A stretch of 26,258 nucleotides of DNA from DAITPV01 sp050692555. Lineage in GTDB: Bacteria; Actinomycetota; UBA4738; CALAEC01. The notes under the pieces were generated by a model that worked only from the letters and a program-made list of their open reading frames with translations, ran no database searches and had not been told where the DNA came from. Each line of letters opens with the position of its first letter. The stretch's first letter is position 1. The stretch spans positions 1 to 26,258 of the forward strand of contig JBOGVS010000039.1 of assembly GCA_050692555.1 (NCBI GenBank). Direction: 5' to 3'. Made by a program: the position numbers and the translations under genes. Positions 23,792 through 26,258 of the stretch are shown piece after piece.

Positions 23792-24279
23792 CTCTCCTCC
23801 CAGCCCTTGGCGATGAGGAAGCCGCGGGCCCGCTCGGCCATGGGGTAGCGGTCCACCAGCCGCCAGAACCGCGTCGAGTGAGCGGGGATGGCCAGGTGAG
23901 CCATCTCGTGCAGGAGCACGTATTCCCGGACCCACGTGGGGAACTCGGCCACCCGGTGGGAGATGCGGATCGTCCCATCCTCCGGGGTGCACGACCCGTA
24001 CCGGTCCCGCTGGTTGGTGACGTACCGGATCGAGCGCCACCGGAGGCGGCCGTCGAAATAGTCCCGGTTGAGCCGTTCGGCGGCTCGCTCGAGGTTCCGG
24101 CGGGCGTTGAGCCGCTCGGCCCGCTCCCGCTCTTCGAGGCGGCTGACCATGGTGTGGACCCAGGTCCGCTCCTCGGCCCGGGTCAGGCCCGTCGGGAGCC
24201 GGACCACCACCCGGCCCTCGCGACGCTCGGCTGTGATCGTCTTCCGCCGGCGCGGGCTCCGAACGACCTCGACCTTCAT
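23788..24279 (-). CDS. YgjP-like (DUF45/SprT-like) zinc metallohydrolase
   Basis: The 163-residue product from ATG 24277-24279 shows the DUF45 pattern: VVRSPRRRKTITAERREGRVVVRLP at the N-terminus, DGRLRWRSIRYVTNQRDRYGSCTPEDGTIRISHRV, then the zinc motif HEMAH (124-128) in YVLLHEMAHLAIPAHSTRFW, with H134 as likely third ligand. The family is annotated as M48-like metal-dependent hydrolase; its physiological substrate is unknown. The open frame upstream to 24750 is a shadow of the SCP2 gene. No clear ribosome site is seen. Confidence 0.9.
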   Translation of the reverse strand: MKVEVVRSPRRRKTITAERREGRVVVRLPTGLTRAEERTWVHTMVSRLEERERAERLNARRNLERAAERLNRDYFDGRLRWRSIRYVTNQRDRYGSCTPEDGTIRISHRVAEFPTWVREYVLLHEMAHLAIPAHSTRFWRLVDRYPMAERARGFLIAKGWEES

Positions 24280-24356
24280 CTCGAGCCGATTGTAGGAATC
24301 GGCCAGAGAGGGGCAAAAGCGCTGGTCAGAGGGAGGGATTTCGACGGGAACCGCGA

Positions 24357-24378
24357 GGGGCCCGCCGGAGCGGACCCC
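24357..24378 (-). terminator. Hairpin after the SCP2 gene
   Basis: On the minus strand GGGGTCCGC pairs with GCGGGCCCC (9 bp, one G-U) around a TCCG loop, 14 nt after the SCP2 stop. The stem is strong, but no U-tract follows, as is common in GC-rich actinobacteria. Confidence 0.45.
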
Positions 24379-24392
24379 CCACGAACCCGATC

Positions 24393-24776
24393 CTAGTACT
24401 CGACCTCGATGCCCTTCACGGCCTCCGGGAGCGTGTTGAACATGCCCTGGAGCTGCATCAGCTTCATCAGGTCGCCGTTGATCTTGAGCTTGCCGCTCAT
24501 GTAGGCAGCGGTCCCGTTCAGCTCCCCCTTGGACAGGGCCGTGGAGGTCTCGTAGTCGGTGCTCAGGGTGGCCTCCGCGTCGGGGATCTCGCCGGTGGAA
24601 ACATCGGCCTGGCCGTTCTCCACCTTGAAGTAGTACTTCTTCTCCCCGTCCGGGGCGGTCACCACGTTCTGGACCTTGGCGGTCTTGCCCGAGGCCTGCT
24701 GCTTGAAGGCGTCGTTGGCGTTCACGGCCTCGGTCACAGCCTTGGCCCATTCGTCGGACAGATACTTCACAGCCAC
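24393..24776 (-). CDS. SCP2 sterol-carrier-like protein
   Basis: From GTG 24774-24776 (GGAGG 7 nt upstream) the protein has 127 residues: VKYLSDEWAKAVTEAVNANDAF at the N-terminus, then a beta-sheet (KVQNVVTAPDGEKKYYFKVENGQADV) and the SCP2 signature DAEATLSTDYETSTALSKGELNGTAAYMSGKLKINGDLMKLMQLQGMF. The SCP2 fold has a hydrophobic pocket for lipids or acyl compounds; the ligand here is unknown. It stands alone, without a linked enzyme domain. The longer open frame to 24926 lacks a good start. Confidence 0.93.
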   Translation of the reverse strand: MAVKYLSDEWAKAVTEAVNANDAFKQQASGKTAKVQNVVTAPDGEKKYYFKVENGQADVSTGEIPDAEATLSTDYETSTALSKGELNGTAAYMSGKLKINGDLMKLMQLQGMFNTLPEAVKGIEVEY

Positions 24777-24832
24777 CTCCGTGCCTCCTTCCAGGTCAGG
24801 GGGGGTAGTATCCCTGGTTCGCTGACCGCTGG

Positions 24833-25237
24833 TCAATCCGCCCTGGTGCTCCTCGAGCCGTTCCGCCGCCTGGACTGACGGGCCCGAAATGCCGAGGCGA
24901 AGGCCTGGACGTCGTCGAGCTTCCACACCCGGCCGCCGGCCAGGGACTCCACGGGCTCGGGGAAGGCCCCCCGCTTGACGTAGGTGGCCACCCGCCGCTT
25001 GTCCCAGCCCAGGAGCTCAGCGGCCTCGGCCACCCCCACCAGCCGGGGCACCACCTCCAGGAACACCACCGGGGGACCGTCCTCCCACGAGACGGCCGGC
25101 AGCATCTCCAGCACGTGATGGTGGACCTCGCGCAGGCAGTCCCGGAGGTCCTTGCCGCTGACCTCGATCGGGTGTCCTTCGGCGACGGCTCGCCAGTGCC
25201 CGTCGCGCTCCTGGCGCATCCTGAAGGCGACCGCCAA
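24833..25237 (-). CDS. HicB-like N-terminus fused to MerR/excisionase-type HTH (DNA-binding regulator)
   Basis: This 134-residue product has residues 1-50 that resemble a HicB-type domain (MRQERDGHWRAVAEGHPIEVSGKDLRDCLREVHHHVLEML). Residues about 67-115 form a helix-turn-helix of the MerR/excisionase (HTH_17) type: LVGVAEAAELLGWDKRRVATYVKRGAFPEPVESLAGGRVWKLDDVQAFA. The Arg-rich tail may bind DNA. The TTG start is chosen because AAGGAG sits 5 nt upstream; ATG 25219 is the alternative. There is no hicA-like toxin beside it and no phage gene, so a plain transcription regulator is more likely than a toxin-antitoxin antitoxin. A palindrome over its -10 suggests self-regulation. Confidence 0.75.
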   Translation of the reverse strand: MAVAFRMRQERDGHWRAVAEGHPIEVSGKDLRDCLREVHHHVLEMLPAVSWEDGPPVVFLEVVPRLVGVAEAAELLGWDKRRVATYVKRGAFPEPVESLAGGRVWKLDDVQAFASAFRARQSRRRNGSRSTRAD

Positions 25238-25262
25238 GGCGCTCCTTCCCCCCGTGGTGCGT

Positions 25263-25298
25263 TGACCGCATCATACGGTCAGGCCTTGGCGGAGTCAC
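25263..25298 (-). promoter_or_regulatory. Promoter and palindromic operator of the HTH gene
   Basis: On the minus strand GTGACT (25298-25293), a 17-nt spacer and TATGAT (25275-25270) look like a -35/-10 pair (4/6 and 5/6). The -10 lies between the arms of a perfect inverted repeat, TGACCG-N7-CGGTCA (25281-25263). A dimeric HTH protein bound there would block the polymerase. The -35 is inside the methyltransferase 3' end. The palindrome could instead be part of a methyltransferase terminator. Confidence 0.45.
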
Positions 25299-26046
25299 CC
25301 CTCCTCTTGCGGACGCGCCACAGGTCCTCGGCCGGCCACCGCCGGGCCCACTCGAGGTCGACGTAGTCGTCGTAGCTGGTGGTGGCCCGAGGCGATGGAC
25401 GAAGGTGGATGAGCTCTTCGACCTCCAGGCCGTGGGTACGAAACAGGCGGATCCATTCGCCGTACGGGAGCTGGAACTGGATCGATTCCTCGTACGTATC
25501 GCTGCGCATTCGGAAGTAGTCGCCGTGGAGGGTCTGCTCGATCTTCTCGGTCTTGGGGTTCCAGCACATGAACAGGAGAGGGCTGGCGATGGAGAACGCC
25601 AGCACACCGCCGGGACGCAGCACCCGGCCGGCCTCCGGCACCGTTCGCTCGGGGTCGGCGAACTCCATGGCACCGTGGTCGCAGAACGCCACGTCGAAGG
25701 CCTCGTCCCGGAACGGCAGCTCCTCGGCGCTGCCCTGCACGAGCTCGACCGGGGGCCGTCGGCGGGCCAGCTTTCGACGGGCCTCGGCCAGCTGGTTCCC
25801 GGAGACGTCGATCCCCACGGCCCGGGCCCCTCGTGCGGCCAGGGCGGCGGACCACCGGGCCGCACCACAGCCGAGCTCCAGGACGTCCCGTCCCTCGACC
25901 TCGCCGAGGGCTCGGACCCTGGACTCCGGGATGCGCCACACCCCCCAGGACATCGCGTTCCGAGCGAGCCGGGCCCCGTGCTTGCGCTGATAGTCGCGAG
26001 CGATCTGGTCCCAGAACCGCCGGTTCTTCCGGACGTGCCGCGCCAC
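25279..26046 (-). CDS. Class I SAM-dependent methyltransferase
   Basis: A 255-residue protein from GTG 26044-26046. Motif I VLELGCGAARWSAALAARGARAVGIDVSGNQL and QGSAEELPFRDEAFDVAFCDHGAMEFADPERTVPEAGRVLRPGGVLAFSIASP match the Methyltransf_11/25 type that uses S-adenosylmethionine. The acceptor substrate is unknown; the C-terminal half (YEESIQFQLPYGEWIRLFRTHGLEVEELIHLRP) is typical of small-molecule enzymes. There is no ribosome site; TACGAT lies 6 nt before the GTG, which suggests a leaderless mRNA. A LexA-type box covers its -35 region. Confidence 0.92.
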   Translation of the reverse strand: MARHVRKNRRFWDQIARDYQRKHGARLARNAMSWGVWRIPESRVRALGEVEGRDVLELGCGAARWSAALAARGARAVGIDVSGNQLAEARRKLARRRPPVELVQGSAEELPFRDEAFDVAFCDHGAMEFADPERTVPEAGRVLRPGGVLAFSIASPLLFMCWNPKTEKIEQTLHGDYFRMRSDTYEESIQFQLPYGEWIRLFRTHGLEVEELIHLRPSPRATTSYDDYVDLEWARRWPAEDLWRVRKRRGDSAKA

Positions 26047-26052
26047 GGCCGG

Positions 26053-26058
26053 ATCGTA
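26053..26058 (-). promoter_or_regulatory. Possible leaderless -10 of the methyltransferase gene
   Basis: TACGAT on the minus strand, 6 nt before the GTG start. The position 17 nt upstream, where a -35 belongs, is occupied by the centre of the LexA-type box at 26073-26086. Confidence 0.4.
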
Positions 26059-26072
26059 GGGATTGCGACGGT

Positions 26073-26086
26073 CGAACGTATGTTCT
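26073..26086. promoter_or_regulatory. LexA (SOS) box
   Basis: CGAACGTATGTTCT matches the Gram-positive/actinobacterial LexA box CGAACRNRYGTTYC at 13 of 14 positions, with the exact GAAC-N4-GTTC core. It abuts the -10 of the SplB-like gene on the right and covers the -35 position of the divergent methyltransferase gene on the left. Confidence 0.75.
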
Positions 26087-26091
26087 ATGCT
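26086..26091 (+). promoter_or_regulatory. -10 of the SplB-like gene
   Basis: TATGCT, 12 nt before the ATG at 26104, starts at the last base of the LexA box. LexA binding would occlude this promoter. No Shine-Dalgarno precedes the ATG. Confidence 0.45.
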
Positions 26092-26103
26092 CCGTGATTC
26101 GGG

Positions 26104-26258
26104 ATGCGCTGGGACAACCTCCGACTCGACACCGCTCCCCCGGACGACCGGGTCACGATCCCCCTGTTCGAGCAGGGCGCGGTGGTGCGAACCTTCGACA
26201 CGCCGGAGTTCCGGGGGATGACGTTCTACGAGGTCCGGGCCAAGTCGATCATCAACCG
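26104..26258 (+). CDS. SplB/Rv2578c-like radical SAM protein, only N-terminus in window
   Basis: 51 codons are visible: MRWDNLRLDTAPPD..., then VVRTFDTPEFRGMTFYEVRAKSIINR. The opening MRWD and the block 'TPEF-x-GMTF-x-E-x-x-AKS-x-xN' match the N-terminus of actinobacterial radical SAM proteins of the Rv2578c type, related to spore photoproduct lyase. The CxxxCxxC cluster motif would lie beyond the edge, so the radical SAM call rests on the N-terminal match and the SOS-box context. From memory, splB/Rv2578c is listed among LexA-controlled genes in Mycobacterium tuberculosis. Confidence 0.7.
   Translation, partial: MRWDNLRLDTAPPDDRVTIPLFEQGAVVRTFDTPEFRGMTFYEVRAKSIIN

Noticed and set aside
24833..25237. 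Calling the HTH gene an antitoxin of a HicAB module
   Set aside because: No HicA-like ORF lies on either side; both neighbours are clear SCP2 and methyltransferase genes.

Overview
The window is a GC-rich, gene-dense piece of a bacterial chromosome, most likely from an uncultured member of the Actinomycetota. Four things point that way. A Lon-like PDZ protease, a UPF0182 membrane protein and a zincin_2 metalloprotease lie close together, as their relatives do in Mycobacterium (around Rv3193c-Rv3195). A Rv2578c/SplB-like radical SAM gene sits behind a Gram-positive type LexA box. The initiator tRNA gene does not encode CCA. Many starts are GTG and look leaderless. A run of exactly 100 N shows that this is a scaffold joined across a gap of unknown length.

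Layout. 1-694 is a truncated EamA/DMT exporter. 791-1667 is a damaged head-to-head pair: a broken VOC protein and a redoxin lipoprotein whose first redox residue is an in-frame UGA (UxxC) followed by a SECIS-like hairpin. An initiator tRNA follows. 1956-9748 is a left-reading envelope cluster: Lon-like PDZ protease, orphan sensor kinase and FecR lipoprotein (all overlapping by 4 nt), then UPF0182. After a small membrane protein come mreB, preceded by a possible coupled leader peptide, and a DUF1028 protein. Right of the gap are the zincin_2 protease and a protein with a possible split-barrel domain. 14323-18188 is a three-gene unit of DUF4331 protein, TPR protein and NicO-type metal transporter. 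18378-23063 is a complete BMP-type nucleoside ABC transporter operon, divergent from upp (uracil phosphoribosyltransferase); together they suggest nucleoside uptake and pyrimidine salvage. The right end carries a YgjP-like metallohydrolase, an SCP2 protein, a HicB-like/HTH fusion with a palindrome over its own promoter, a methyltransferase, and the start of the SplB-like gene. The last two diverge from one LexA box.

The most notable points are the probable selenocysteine redoxin, the single SOS box placed to control two divergent genes, the kinase-FecR pair between the Lon-like protease and UPF0182, and the DUF4331-TPR-NicO unit. No mobile element, CRISPR array or rRNA was seen.
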